Shown here one piece after another: positions 12,012 through 24,239 of a stretch of 64,000 bases of DNA. The position numbers were made by a program, and so were the translations under genes. The notes below the pieces were generated by a model. The model did not search any database and had not been told where the DNA came from. It saw nothing but the letters and a program-made list of their open reading frames with translations. The stretch comes from Pomphorhynchus laevis. Lineage: Eukaryota; Acanthocephala; Palaeacanthocephala; Echinorhynchida; Pomphorhynchidae. Positions within the stretch are counted from its first letter, which is position 1. Each line of letters opens with the position of its first letter. The DNA lies in NCBI GenBank assembly GCA_012934845.2, contig WNNJ02000829.1, positions 117,141 through 181,140 on the forward strand, in the 5' to 3' direction.

Positions 12012-13180
12012 TCTAATTCTAAATGTGCGATTTCAATATTACATTTGATATCAAAGTAAATTATTTCTGGGCAAATTAGAAAATTTAAAAGTTTTTAATA
12101 ATGTGGGGACAACGCATTCAAAGATAGTAACATCTGTACTAGTTTAATATTTTAGGCCACAATATTTTTACTAAAGACGTCTGAATAAATTTAAGACCAT
12201 TTTTTTATTAAGAGAATAATTTAGAATTAAAAGTACAAAATTATTGAAATATTTATTTGTTTCTTTAATTGTTATTAGTTTACTTCCACTTAACATAACA
12301 TTAATTAAATTTTGACAACAAATAAATTTATAACAAAAAATTAATAAATATTTAATAGTTTTTATAATTATTTAATTTTTTAATAATAAAATAATAATTA
12401 ATATTAATAATAATTTTTAATTAATTTTTTTTTCAATTTAATAATTTTTTAAATTTAATCAATTTTATTGTTATATAAATATTAATTGTAAAGATTTATA
12501 TAATTATTTATTTTTGTTAAATTTATATATAAAATAGGTAGTTTCAGTTATCTGATCTATTTTACCAATTATTTTGAACAATAATTTTTGACATCTTAGC
12601 TACAATATATAAGGATATAATTGATGTATATTTTCTATTAATCCTATCAAAAATGTGGTATTCTTAATACATCGTCTGCTATTTATTGTCATTTAATAAA
12701 AATTGGCTTTATTTTAAATTCCAATTTTAAATTTTAATTGATATAATAAATTGCATAAAATCTTATATAATCATTTATTATTTATAATTATTTATCTTTA
12801 TTTTTAATTTATTAATAAAATAAAATACGTTTAATCAGCTGATCTATTTGAATTGTAAATTGTCTTTAGATTAGCCACAGTAAATCAATCATGAAATTCA
12901 ATGTTAACATACGTCGTTTTGTTGTAATTATTTCTCCGTTTATATACGGATGCACGTGACATTAGTATCTATAATTTGTATTCAAAAAAGATCGTTACAT
13001 TCGATATCAGTTTTTCCAAGAATTATAAAAAGATGAAAATTTTCATCGGATTTTAAAACGAAAATGATAAATCGACAATGTCAGGTAATCTCGTGTCTAT
13101 TCATGCTAACTATTGAAGTTAACTTTGTTCAACAATGATGATATTTGCAACTTAGCCAATAAGTATCCTGAAACATTCCG
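12012..13180 (+). repeat. 1.17-kb duplicated block, copy 1
   Basis: Matches 60863-62035 in inverted orientation over its full length by eye. Landmarks are GTGGGGACAACGCATTCAAA, AGTTTAATATTTTAGGCCAC and GATATTTGCAACTTAGCCAA. Differences are scattered single bases. The copies part near AAGTATCCTG, where copy 2 continues into a long (AT)n tract. It also contains a family A body. Confidence 0.8.
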
Positions 13181-13479
13181 CATTTCGTTCACAATTTTGG
13201 AGATTACGAATTATAATAACATTTTAATGTATCACTCACCTAATGTAGAGATATCGAATTCAATCAATCTTAACCACATTAAAGATTTACAATCTCGAGC
13301 CAGATCTCCTTTTCGCCTCGAGTTCTTGTTGCAATAGTGATTTCTGCCCGAAGTATACCCTCATCCAAATTTTAAATGTTCTGCCATATCTTGTTTAGCT
13401 ATATCATTATGCAAGGACAGGAAACGTATTAGTTTGACAATATTTATATCCGACTAAATGAGATGCATAAGAATAGATC

Positions 13480-14530
13480 ACGGAAGAAATCATTAGTAGT
13501 GACTATGACAACATCCTAGATGATTTGAACGCAAGAGGTGGTTATTGGATTAGTGCTGCAAGATGCAGAGTTAGGAACGAATATTTTACCAATGTGCAAC
13601 CATTCATTTCTTTCATTGCAATCAGCAAACTCTATCCTCGACGTTTTAGTGCTTAACCAGTGACCTTACTAGATATTAAACAACATTACCTTCTTCCAGA
13701 TGAATATCGGCATCTTCCTCGTTGTAAATAATGTGAGTTTAACAGTTCTACTTCGACCTCTTTCCACAAAGACCCTGCGATTCTATCGACAACCTATAAA
13801 GGTCGCATTTCAATCCAACTCCGACGAAACTCAAGTTCAAACAAAAAGATCCATCTTTTCGATCTTTCTGACCTCATGCAAAATATTTCTAAAAGAATAT
13901 TGGAGTTTTTGCTACCTATTCAAACTGAGTATAGACATAGCTATCATTGCTAGTCTTAACTTCTTTGTTTTTCTTTTGGAAACTATTCAAAAAGAATTTT
14001 GTTAGTACGATTCGACAAATTTTCAACGATTTATCTTCATAATTATGGAGTAACTCCCTTTCTACAAATCTGTTTTGTGATGATTTCAGATGTAGGGACC
14101 TTGAAATAACGGATATATTAAATTCGTGTGTCCCATCAACAATACTATTCAAGCCTCAGTAGTATATTTCTACTTGCGTCTGTCAACTTTTGACATAGTG
14201 ATGGAAAACAAATTTCCATCACCATGTATTTAGTCATACCGTCCGATATTGCCAACATCAATATCTCACGAAGAGTATTTTCATTATACAAATCTAGTTC
14301 TAAAGATTTGCGCCAAATTTCGATTCAAAAATCCCTAATGTTCATAAGAGCGATTGATTCTAAAATCAGCGATCATTTGATAAGGCGAAATTTAATCCCA
14401 CCCATTATTTATTGGCATTTTAGTGGACGCTATGTTAATTTGACAGTAAGTGAAGTTCATCAGTTTTGCCACCAAAGCATCCGTCAGTTATCTGTAGTTG
14501 TTTTTCTTGTATATATCTTCTGCATTTAAG
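13480..14530 (+). pseudogene. Decayed LINE, endonuclease and linker region (copy A)
   Basis: Broken frames give DLNARGGYWISAARCR near 13510-13565, resembling the GDFNAR region of the APE-type endonuclease of LINEs. Near 13780 LSTTYKGRI is followed by ISIFLTSCKIFLKEY-like text. Both match the better-preserved LINE on the minus strand at 24.2-26.4 kb (SDYNDRTGRWIKSALRRAR and LSTTYKCRI). Many stops and frameshifts are present, so this is a dead copy. The downstream 3' portion could not be recognised. Confidence 0.5.
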
Positions 14531-17500
14531 TGCGCTTCCATCTAATTGTTTTCTCCTCCCTAAGTTCACTCATGTTGCCTAGGAGTGTTGTTTACAGGGT
14601 GAAATTTAACTCTTCTATAATACTCTTTTAGCACGATAATGATCCCAATGCTCGTCAGTTCCACCAAATTACCGTTTTGCGCCAAGTCTTCTCTATATCT
14701 ACAATCTTGTATTTAGTTTACTTCCACAATTGTTTTTAACTTCTTCTGCGTGATCAGCATCTTGTAGTATATGCTTATGATTCCACATCATGTCTTCAGG
14801 GCACAGGTGCGAAGATGTTATCTCTAGAATCAGTAATTTATTTATAAGATTAAAAGTTTAGTTGCCTGCATTCAACATCCTCCTTAATCTTGTCAATCTT
14901 AAAATTAGCAAATTCTTTTTAAGATTAAAATACCATTTGACTTCAAACTTATTTCTTAATCCCTTTAAAACTTTGTGGTCACATTTAATAGTACCGTAAC
15001 ATCAAGTAAAAAATTGAAAGATATGGACAATCTCAGCATATTGTACCATTCTGGTAAATTACCTACTTCTTTCTTTTACAGATCGAATGAGATGTGTGGG
15101 TTTTTCATTTTGATGAACTGAGTTTCCGAATTCAACTTGATAAATGCAGGAGTATTCTAAAGACAGATGGATATGCTCTCAACTAGGACCAATTCTGTCA
15201 TTAAGGGAGACGGTTCAAATGCCTTGATGCTGCTCCTGGGCTATGTCGGTGTTAGATTCATTTTTAAAGTGAGCATCCGGAACAAAGACCAAGATTTAAT
15301 CACCTATCGCCGCTACCACTGGTTATTATGCCGCGATTGAGAAATCAGGTACGCTGCAGATGTGTGCTTGCTGGGTCTGATCAATATGCTTATTATAAGA
15401 TCGAAGATCACACAGGTTTGTTATCTAGATAGGAAGATTGCGTAATTAACTCTTATTTAGACTTATTATTCTCGCATTTATTATTTAGTAAAAACATCTA
15501 TTGAATTTGCGTAGGCGGCAGTTAATTTCTGTAGTTCTCTAGCGTGACGAAATGTTTCCATTTCATTTGAATTGAAAATTACGATAAAAGTCAATATCGC
15601 CTGATGTTGCTTTTTAAATTACTTAATTTTTACTTCTCTTTTAAAAATATAGATTTCTCTTGAGTGTAAGTTCAACTATCGTCTTAATTATTGATTCAGT
15701 TACTAGTAATTCTACTTTAGTACTTATTGGCAGATTTTAGCAGTTTATATGCAATTATAAACGAAGATGGAATCTTTTATTTTAGTCTGATACAATCTGA
15801 TGTTTTAAAAATGATTTTTTTATAGATTTACTAATATGTGCCAGTATTTATCTAATTACTCCTGCAAGTCATTTAAGTCTTCAGTAATACGCTTCTTAAG
15901 CAGTTGCAACACACGAAAATTAATGTATATTGTAATATATATTTAGGTAATATACAACATTGCATTGAATGTTGCGTCTAATTCGATAAGGATCAGTCAT
16001 TCTGACTTTTGCGTTTTTCTTCCGAGTAAACGTTATACCGAGATGCAAAGTTACTTCTTAACTTAGTGAAATCAGTATATCAATATAACGGAATTGTTTA
16101 AGCAAATTATTGGATATGTATTTTTGCATATCGCAGACTGTATTAACATAACAGGAAATAATATTTTTGAGATAATGTAAAAAATCCCTGTTATTATAAA
16201 TTCCCTATTATTTATCGCTGTAAATATCTGCAATTATGCTGTGTGGGTATTTAAAATTGCAATCGTTACTTTTACATAATATATTCACAAGACGACTTTT
16301 GCAACACCATCCATATCACTGATTCCTTATTTATTTTGGCCTTTATTCCTTCAGAAACTTGCGAAAGAATTACTTTCATGATGTAAAGGAATTACACAAC
16401 CCTTTCATAGAAATGAAAGGCTTCTTATAACTTAATATTTTGACTTGAAAACTTAATATTTCACATATTATAACTTAATATTTTTATAATCTGAATATGA
16501 TATTATGATTGAATTTACGTACTTATTTTTAACATTAAATTAACTAAATACACCCAAAGCGATTTTCTAAACTTGATATTTTTGATACTTTAATTGTTAT
16601 ACTTTTTTGGATTACATTCTTGTGAATTATAACAGTGCATTAGTTTCTAAGTATCGATTATTTTAAGATGTAGTTTTAGTTATTTTTATACCTTTTCCTC
16701 ATGGTCATTTTATATTTCATAGCTAAATTGCTACATTATTTAATCTAACTACTTTCTATTTGTAAAATCACTCATTTATTTACCTATACATCTTAAAAGT
16801 GAACACTTTATTAAGGTATTAAGTATACGTATTAAAATTTAGCATCTAGTTAAGGTGTTAACTTGTTAAAATATTAATTTTCTATTATATGAGCTATAAA
16901 AATTTAATATTAAGAATTTTATAATGTTAATATTACTAATATAATATTAATGATTATATTATTAGTAATTAAAAACAATATTATTCATGTATATGAAATA
17001 TAAACTCGTTCAAAAATAATTAATTTTGAAATTAAAGTGGATTTATATTTTTGAAAATAAAAATTATTTTAATTTTCTTTTTGTAAAATCATTTATTTGG
17101 ATCTTTTTAATGTGACTGCGAAATTTTGAAAAATTAAATGACTTATTAAATGTATATTTTAATGCTCTTTCAATTAGTTTTAAAAAATTCCAGACACCTT
17201 TACGGAGATAAAAAATTTCAATATTTACAAAAATTGAAAAAAAAAATCGTATTTTACCGATAAAAATTTAGTCTCAAAGGTGTTTATGCTTAAAGACACT
17301 AAAAATTTTCAAAGCAGTTGTTGGATGCATGTTTTTACACAGCAGTGTTTATTATTTCACAAAATGTATATTTTTGATTTATCATTTATTACTACTATTT
17401 AAATAAACAATTAATTATATTATTACAATGAATTTTTATTTCCACAATTTTTACAAACAAATTTCAATGAATATTAATCATTGATTAAAAATGTTTTTCA

Positions 17501-18570
17501 TTAACAACATATATTTTACATATTGTTTCCTGTTTAGCATTGGATTAATTTATTACAAAAATATAATTATTTAATTTGAAATTATAACATTATTTGTATA
17601 CTTAAAAGTTAAAACATAATTATAATTTGTTATACTTTATAATGCCACGTATAATTGTACTTGACATCCAGATACTCCAGGTTAAATATCAATGATCGAT
17701 TTTGTAATCGTGCCATCTGATTAGCGGCTTAATGTTTTAGAAATTGATATAAAAATAGGATCTAAGCTATCAACCAGTATATATGTAATCTTATCTCATT
17801 ACACTGGCCATTCGACAGAAGTAGCTGACTTGCAAGGCAGCATTGTTAAATAATTCAGTGGAGGCAACTGACAAGTACAGAAAAGTGAAGATAGTTGAAT
17901 TATAGACAGCTGGTGAGACAATATAGGCAACTCGGGCTGAGTCTGATGAGTGCTTCAATTTTGGCTATAGGTCAGTTTCTTTAATGTTTTGTAAGGCGAT
18001 CAAGAACTATCATGTTGGAAAACATACCATTTCTTAAACCGTCTATGATGTTATAAGGTACACCACACTGACTAATAGTGAATGCATGCTTGGTTATTTG
18101 AAAGAGCATTTTATGAACATCTTTCAACGCGGTTTATATAGTGCCTACCTTGTGAAAGTGAAAGTATAATCTTTAGAATTTACGAACGATATCATCACCT
18201 TGCAATAGATCATTGCGATTATTAATAAACTTCACAGTGAACTATCTGCAAGGGTTGATGATATTTACATGATTTTTTAAGGTTCTCGGTGCTGAAAGAT
18301 TGAAATGCTAAACACGTATCTTCAACTTCGCATCGAAGTTTGACAATGTTCATAGTGAGTGGCAAATTGGGGTGGTGATACCAACCTATAAATGACTATG
18401 AACTTACTCGACTATTTATTGGGTCGAAATGATGATTTTGATACAATGATTATACGATTGTGCATATCTATGCACAATCGTATAGTACGTTTTAATTGCA
18501 TGTTTATTACTCTTATTAGCCAACAAGATAAGTTATTCACTGAGATTCTTGAATTAAGAATACGATCTAT
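14530..18570. other. No intact gene; possible retroelement debris
   Basis: Up to about 15.5 kb the sequence is less AT-rich and may continue the LINE relic. From 15.5 to 17.6 kb it is very AT-rich with nothing recognisable. Between 17.7 and 18.6 kb there are weakly coding-like stretches in shifting frames. No domain could be named. Confidence 0.3.
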
Positions 18571-18835
18571 AAATAATTATAGGAGCTGAATCAAAGAAAT
18601 CCCTTCTTTAGCAATAGAAGGGATTATATCTTCTTCTTATTTTGTATTAGAATATAATGTGAAATGAAAAATATCTTAATCTTGAAAATAATTGTAAATG
18701 ATTGTAACAATTGAAAATTACTGTAATTTTCTCAAGATGCTACAGAAGTTAGCGAAATATCAAAAATAATTTCCTCTTTTCTTTGATCCAGCTCTAATAA
18801 TTATTTATCAATACTGGAGCATTATCAACTATTTA
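18571..18835. mobile_element. MITE-like element, TIR family 1
   Basis: The left end is AATAATTATAGGAGCTGAAT plus CAAAGAAAT. The right end is GAAGTTAGCGAAATATCAAA, AATAATTTCCTC, TTTGATCCAGC, then AATAATTATTTATC. About 240 bp in all, non-coding. The left arm keeps only its outer half. Confidence 0.6.
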
Positions 18836-19785
18836 AAAAGATACAATCTATGGTTGAATGATAGTTCCAATAGAAATATTGTTGCTTTCGCCCAGGCTTA
18901 GAACTACGGACTAGCTCTTTACTATCTCAACAATTCTTAAACTGTCTTAAATGTTTACTAACAATTTCACATGTATTTAGTGTATCTAAAAATTGTCCAA
19001 TCGAGTTATTTTAGAGATTTTGTGGAACGAACTAATGGAATATATGATGCTACAATATCTTCAGGTAGCTGTATTATATCTTTCGAACGAATTATGAGTT
19101 TTTGTTCTATGCGGCAAGTCAGTGTCGTTCTGGTTTCGCTGATAAATTGGCACCCTGCATCACAAGATACAACGAATTATTAAAGTTTGATTTATTATCG
19201 GTGTCTTAATGAGTTTTATGTGAAATAAATATAACATAAGTATAAATGAACATAAAATCAAAGAAATATAAATATAAAAATAAATTAGTTTATTGATCCA
19301 AATCCAACATTTCAAATTTAATCAAAAAGGATCCACTTCATATAGTTTTAATTATTCCCGGTTTCCCTCTCACTATTTTCTTTAAAAGGGAATGGATAAG
19401 ATTGTTTTTTTCAAAATTTGTAATTTTAGTCAAACTATTAATGATAGACTATAAATGATTGAAACTAAAATGACGCGTAGCTCTTAGTCGCCGAACGCGA
19501 CAGAGAAAATATCTTAGGACGCTAACATATGTGAACATTTTATTTTGCATTTTTTTGGAAAGTTTATATTCATTTGCTGTAAAACGTTTTTTTTCTGTCA
19601 TTGTGATCTGAAATTTAAAATTTGCAAATACAAAACTAATAAGCTATTTTAATCAAATTTGGCGTTTTTAGAACAAGTTGGTCACGGCCAAAATATAGAT
19701 GATCTCGAATTAAGCTCTTTGGTTGTGCATTTGTAACACCAGTATCTGGTATTATTTACCAGAAGACAGAAATAAAAAACATCAG
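18836..19785. other. Upstream region of the acyltransferase gene
   Basis: AT-rich sequence without a recognised gene. The short open frame at 18971-19183 has no family signature. The last few hundred bases would contain the promoter and 5' leader of the downstream gene, but no core promoter element is distinctive enough to mark. Confidence 0.3.
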
Positions 19786-20381
19786 ATGTTGTATCCATTA
19801 AAGCTTTATCTCAATGTTATTGCCGGGATGTCATTTCTGTTCGCATTTATGTCAATTTGCCATGTTAACTTTGGAATCAGACAGATGTACGTTAATTGCT
19901 TAATAAGTATATTCAATTATATATCTCATCAACCACACTCTCGTAAACCTTTAAAGCAACTTTATCATATACAAAACGGATACGTTATGCCAATAGCAGC
20001 GACCACCGCCATCACTATGAGTACAGAAGCGCCATCTAGTGAAGAAGATGACGATCAAGAATTATTCGTAGATCCTAAGGAGGATATTGAAAATAATGCG
20101 TTTGATATGAACGGTATAACAGTAACATCGGAAATATCACATTGCACACGTCATCAACTGCTGAAACGAATTTCTGAATGTACCCCACCATATTTCGCAC
20201 TGGACGAAGTTGTGGATTTGGCAAGAAGCGGTATTAACTCAATTGTCGATGACGAAGTGACTAAACGATTTGCCTCAGTTGATGAGCTTAATGTCTGGAA
20301 TCTACTCACACGAACTAGTCATCGTAATACTGTAACTAGTACATTGGCCTGGACGGTTTGGGTTATCGGATTTCTAGTCAG
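19786..20381 (+). CDS. Glycerol-3-phosphate acyltransferase 3/4-like, exon 1
   Basis: Encodes the N-terminal 198 residues and two bases of codon 199 of a GPAT3/GPAT4-type enzyme of the endoplasmic reticulum. These enzymes transfer an acyl chain to glycerol-3-phosphate, the first step of triacylglycerol and phospholipid synthesis. A hydrophobic N-terminus (residues about 3-28) is followed by FGIRQMY (29-35), a low-complexity acidic segment (about 80-100), DDEVTKRF (155-162), then VWNLLTRTS and a second membrane segment. FGIR and DDEVTKRF are diagnostic of animal GPAT3/4. The ATG at 19786 is the first in frame and gives a normal N-terminus; the frame is open for 21 more codons upstream but without ATG. 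The exon ends at CAG|GTAATT, and the open frame would stop one codon later, so splicing is required. Confidence 0.88.
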
Positions 20382-20524
20382 GTAATTGATTTTTTATATA
20401 TCAAAGATATATTATGACGCCACTGTTGTTGCCAATAACTGACACTTTAGGCCAGTTAACTAAAAGTAAACTAGCTTTGAGCTAATAAAGATTTGTTTAA
20501 ATCTTATTATTTTCAATTTTTAAA

Positions 20525-20715
20525 TATTCAGGAACAATCAGGTATAGTTTTAAACGACAAAAATAGTCACTTTGATATTTCGCTAGTAACTACTAACATC
20601 ATCAGAAAATTTCTAAAGTTTCTGACGATGCTAGTAGTTATTAGCGCAATATCAAAGTGATTTTTCTTGTCGTTTAACTCTACCTGATAGTTCCTGGATA
20701 TTTAAAAATTCAAGT
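20525..20715. mobile_element. Foldback element, about 190 bp
   Basis: A nearly perfect inverted repeat with almost no spacer. The left arm runs TTTAAATATTCAGGAACAAT, CAGGTATAGTTTTAAACGAC, CACTTTGATATTTCGCTAGT. The right arm is the reverse complement, ending GATAGTTCCTGGATATTTAA. The inner part resembles TIR family 1 (GATATTTCGCTA) but the outer part resembles the hairpin at 38.4 kb (AATATTCATGTACGATCAGG), suggesting a related family. Confidence 0.7.
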
Positions 20716-21300
20716 ACATATCAGGATGGATATATTTCTTATTATTTTCGGATGAAAATATGAATTTTAAATTTTAAAATATCTGTTTATACGTCATGGA
20801 TATAATAATGTATAAATCATGATGTAATATAATATAAATATAACATGATGTAATATTATATATAATATACATCATGGATCCATGTAAGGTAATATTAGGG
20901 CTCTAAGACGTGTTATGAATCCTATGACTGAAACTTGATCAAATTATAAGTATAATTTTGTAATTTACTTACTTAAAATATAAAAATTTAATATTGTCCA
21001 ACTAAAACTAATATTTATCTAACAAATATAAATAATAATTTATAAATCATTTTAAATAACATTAAAAAGTTTATATTTTTATTTTAAAAAATTGGAAATT
21101 TATTTATTTTTTCATAAATTTACAATTAGTTTTTGTAATATTGCGTGAAATTAATATTAAATAATATTTATATTATAATTAATAATAAATTTTATATTAA
21201 ATTAATATTAAGTAATATTTTTTAATATTTTATTATTTTTAATTTTAATTATTTTTAATTATGTTAATAATTATTTTTATTTTAAATAGTTGATATTGAT

Positions 21301-22314
21301 CCATTATTTATAAATAATTATTGGAGCTGGATCAAAAAAATAGGAAATTTTTTGATATTTTGCTAACTGCTGTTAGCATCTTCATAAAATTACATGTAAT
21401 TTTCTTAAAAATGTTTCTACAAACTTTTTATACCCTTTTTATACCTGTTTAAATATGTGTATTCAATCAATTGTCATATATTTATTTAAAAATAAAGTAA
21501 AATCTTTCAAATATTAAAGATTAAAATATAATTAGTAGGTATATATAGATACCTACTAATTTTAAAGATTAAAATCAAACAATCTTAGATAAAGATAAAA
21601 ATAAAGTAAAATAAAAGTAAAATCTTAAAATAAAATCTTAAAATAAAGTAAAATTATTATTAAAATGTAACAATACGGCTGATCTGGTCCGATTGGCTTC
21701 AATTATAAAGTCTTTTCATGCGTACATCCATATTGGCGTGCACTCCATCGTTTGACAGTTGATTATCGCAATATTATCAGTCAATATCATTATTTATCAA
21801 TAATGATCCATTATTTATAAATAATTATTGGAGCTGGATCAAAAAAATAGGAAATTTTTTGATATTTTGCTAACTGCTGTTAGCATCTTCATAAAATTAC
21901 ATGTAATTTTCTTAAAAATGTTTCTACAAACTTTTTATACCCTTTTTATACCTGTTTAAATATGTGTATTCAATCAATTGTCATATATTTATTTAAAAAT
22001 AAAGTAAAATCTTTCAAATATTAAAGATTAAAATATAATTAGTAGGTATATATAGATACCTACTAATTTTAAAGATTAAAATCAAACAATCTTAGATAAA
22101 GATAAAAATAAAGTAAAATAAAAGTAAAATCTTAAAATAAAATCTTAAAATAAAGTAAAATTATTATTAAAATGTAACAATACGGCTGATCTGGTCCGAT
22201 TGGCTTCAATTATAAAGTCTTTTCATGCGTACATCCATATTGGCGTGCACTCCATCGTTTGACAGTTGATTATCGCAATATTATCAGTCAATATCATTAT
22301 TTATCAATAATGAT
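21301..22314. repeat. 507-bp unit in perfect tandem, two copies
   Basis: Units 21301-21807 and 21808-22314 look identical base for base. A third, diverged and truncated start follows at 22315. Each unit begins with the TIR family 1 end (AATAATTATTGGAGCTGGAT) and holds a hairpin (AGTAGGTATATATAGATACC, then TACT). Non-coding. Perfect identity points to a very recent duplication or to an assembly error. Confidence 0.85.
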
Positions 22315-22323
22315 CCATTATTG

Positions 22324-22795
22324 ATTAATAATTATTGGAGCTGGATCAAAAAAAATAGGAAATTTTTTGATATTTTGCTAACTTCTGTTAGCATCTTCAT
22401 AAAACTACAATGTTTTTTAAAAAGTTCAAAACGATCTCGGCCATTTGCTTTAAGCAGGTGCTGCTGTTAAAATAAAATTGATTAATAAAAAGATTAATAT
22501 TTTTATTTGAAATATAAAATTTTATTTTATTAAAATGCTTATAATAATTATTATAAAATAATGTTTAAAATAATTTAAATTATTAAAATTTTAATAATTA
22601 TCTTATTAATTTATTTTGTTAATTAATTTTATTTTAATTTTACAGCCTACCCAAAGCAAATGGCGGCGATCGTTTTGAACTTTTTATATATGAGCACGTA
22701 CATTTAAAAAACATTGTAATTTTCTGAAAATGTTTACAGAAGTTAGCGAAATACCAAAAAAAATCCTATTTTCTTGATCCAGCTGTAATAATTCC
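22324..22795. mobile_element. MITE-like element with both arms, TIR family 1
   Basis: The left arm is AATAATTATTGGAGCTGGAT, ATTTTTTGATATTTTGCTAA, CTTCTGTTAGCATC. The right arm is GAAAATGTTTACAGAAGTTA, GCGAAATACC, CTTGATCCAGCTG, TAATAATTCC. A second inverted repeat is nested inside: AAAGTTCAAAACGATC and GGCCATTTGC near 22421-22460, against GCAAATGGC and GATCGTTTTGAACTTTTT near 22645-22688. About 470 bp, non-coding. Confidence 0.7.
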
Positions 22796-22799
22796 TTAT

Positions 22800-24235
22800 T
22801 TGTTTTTATTTTTAATTATTTCATTTCTAATTCCTATTTGAAACAATTTGTCAAATCAAAAGAAAATCTATATACTATAAAACTCAAAGCTAATATATCG
22901 ATGATGGTTCTTTTTAAATTTAGCTCTTATGGTGTTCTTGAATTATATTTTGTATTATAACATTGATTAAGTTTGCACTTATGTATATAATTTATATAAA
23001 AAATATCGCTAATCGTGGTTGACTATTCAGATTCCTTATAGATTCTGTATAACTCCGTCGCAGATTGTCGCGCTTGTATTTTTAAACAGAAAACTGACAA
23101 TATTGGTAAAAAGACTGATATTTTGTAAATATCTTTGAATGCTACGAAAATTTCTCATAAACTTAAAAATATTATTAGTTTCCTTCCTCACCTCAAGTCT
23201 TCAATTGTGAACAATTAAAAAATTGAACAGTCAATTGTTTTATTGCTTACTTTGCTAACCAGGTCAATTAGCTGAAATCAATTGACTTTTATTTTTATAA
23301 TGGATATTTTAAAAAAGATATTAGAAATTTGCATTCCGAAAAAGCATTTTGTTTATATTAAACCGAATGGAAAACACTTAAAGTTTTTGATATTCAAAAA
23401 TTTAGGACATTTTAAACGCGTTTCATATAATTGCTACAAACACTTGAAGCTACTTAACTGAAAGTATACACATTCTGTAAAAATTTCTTAATCTTAAAAG
23501 TTTCAATAATTCAGAATTTTTATGAACTGATTAAAAAAATAATTAGAATTAATATTTATTAAGTTAATCTTTATTAGAATTAAGATTATCAGTCTAGTCT
23601 TAATTAAAAAGTGAATATCTTAAGATTTTCTATTATTCAGATTATAGAAAATAAATACATATTCGTCAGTTAAGAATGTTTTATAGCTAAATTTTTATAA
23701 CGTTAAAATAACTCGGATGTGAGAGTGAACCAAAGATATTTAAAACAGAATAAGAAAATAAATGATGCTTAAAGATTCAAGCAGACTAGATAATTTTTTA
23801 TTGATATTTTATAGTTTACAAGTTTACACAAATTTCATTGATTAGACTGATTTTAATGATATCAAACATTACCAGGTGTAATTTGGACTGCTGAAATTTT
23901 ATATGGAATAATATTGGGATAGTTTGATATTGAGATGGCAAATATGTAATATTTGATATAATAGCAAATATGTAATATTTGCTACATATTTAACAAATTT
24001 GCTACATATTTAACAAATATGTAGCAAATATGTGATAGTAGCAAATATGTGATAGTATGTAATATTTGTCCCCAATATTTAATATTGATGGCAAATATGA
24101 AGAGGGTTTCGACATATACAAAACAAATGCTTCAATAATAATAGATTTTCTTAATAACTAATGAACACGCACCTTATAAAATAAAAAGTTCTTACAATTG
24201 AAATCAATAAGCAGAAAGAACCTATCCTAGACTTG
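22800..24235 (+). other. Intronic AT-rich stretch, no gene
   Basis: No coding signal. Around 23935-24090 short phrases (GCAAATATGTAATATTTG, TTGCTACATATTTAACAAAT) repeat in direct and inverted order, making a small imperfect array. Confidence 0.4.
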
Positions 24236-24239
24236 GGTG

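Noticed and set aside
17945-17965. CTGATGAG as a hammerhead core
   Set aside because: No GAAAC box or complementary stem within 100 bases.
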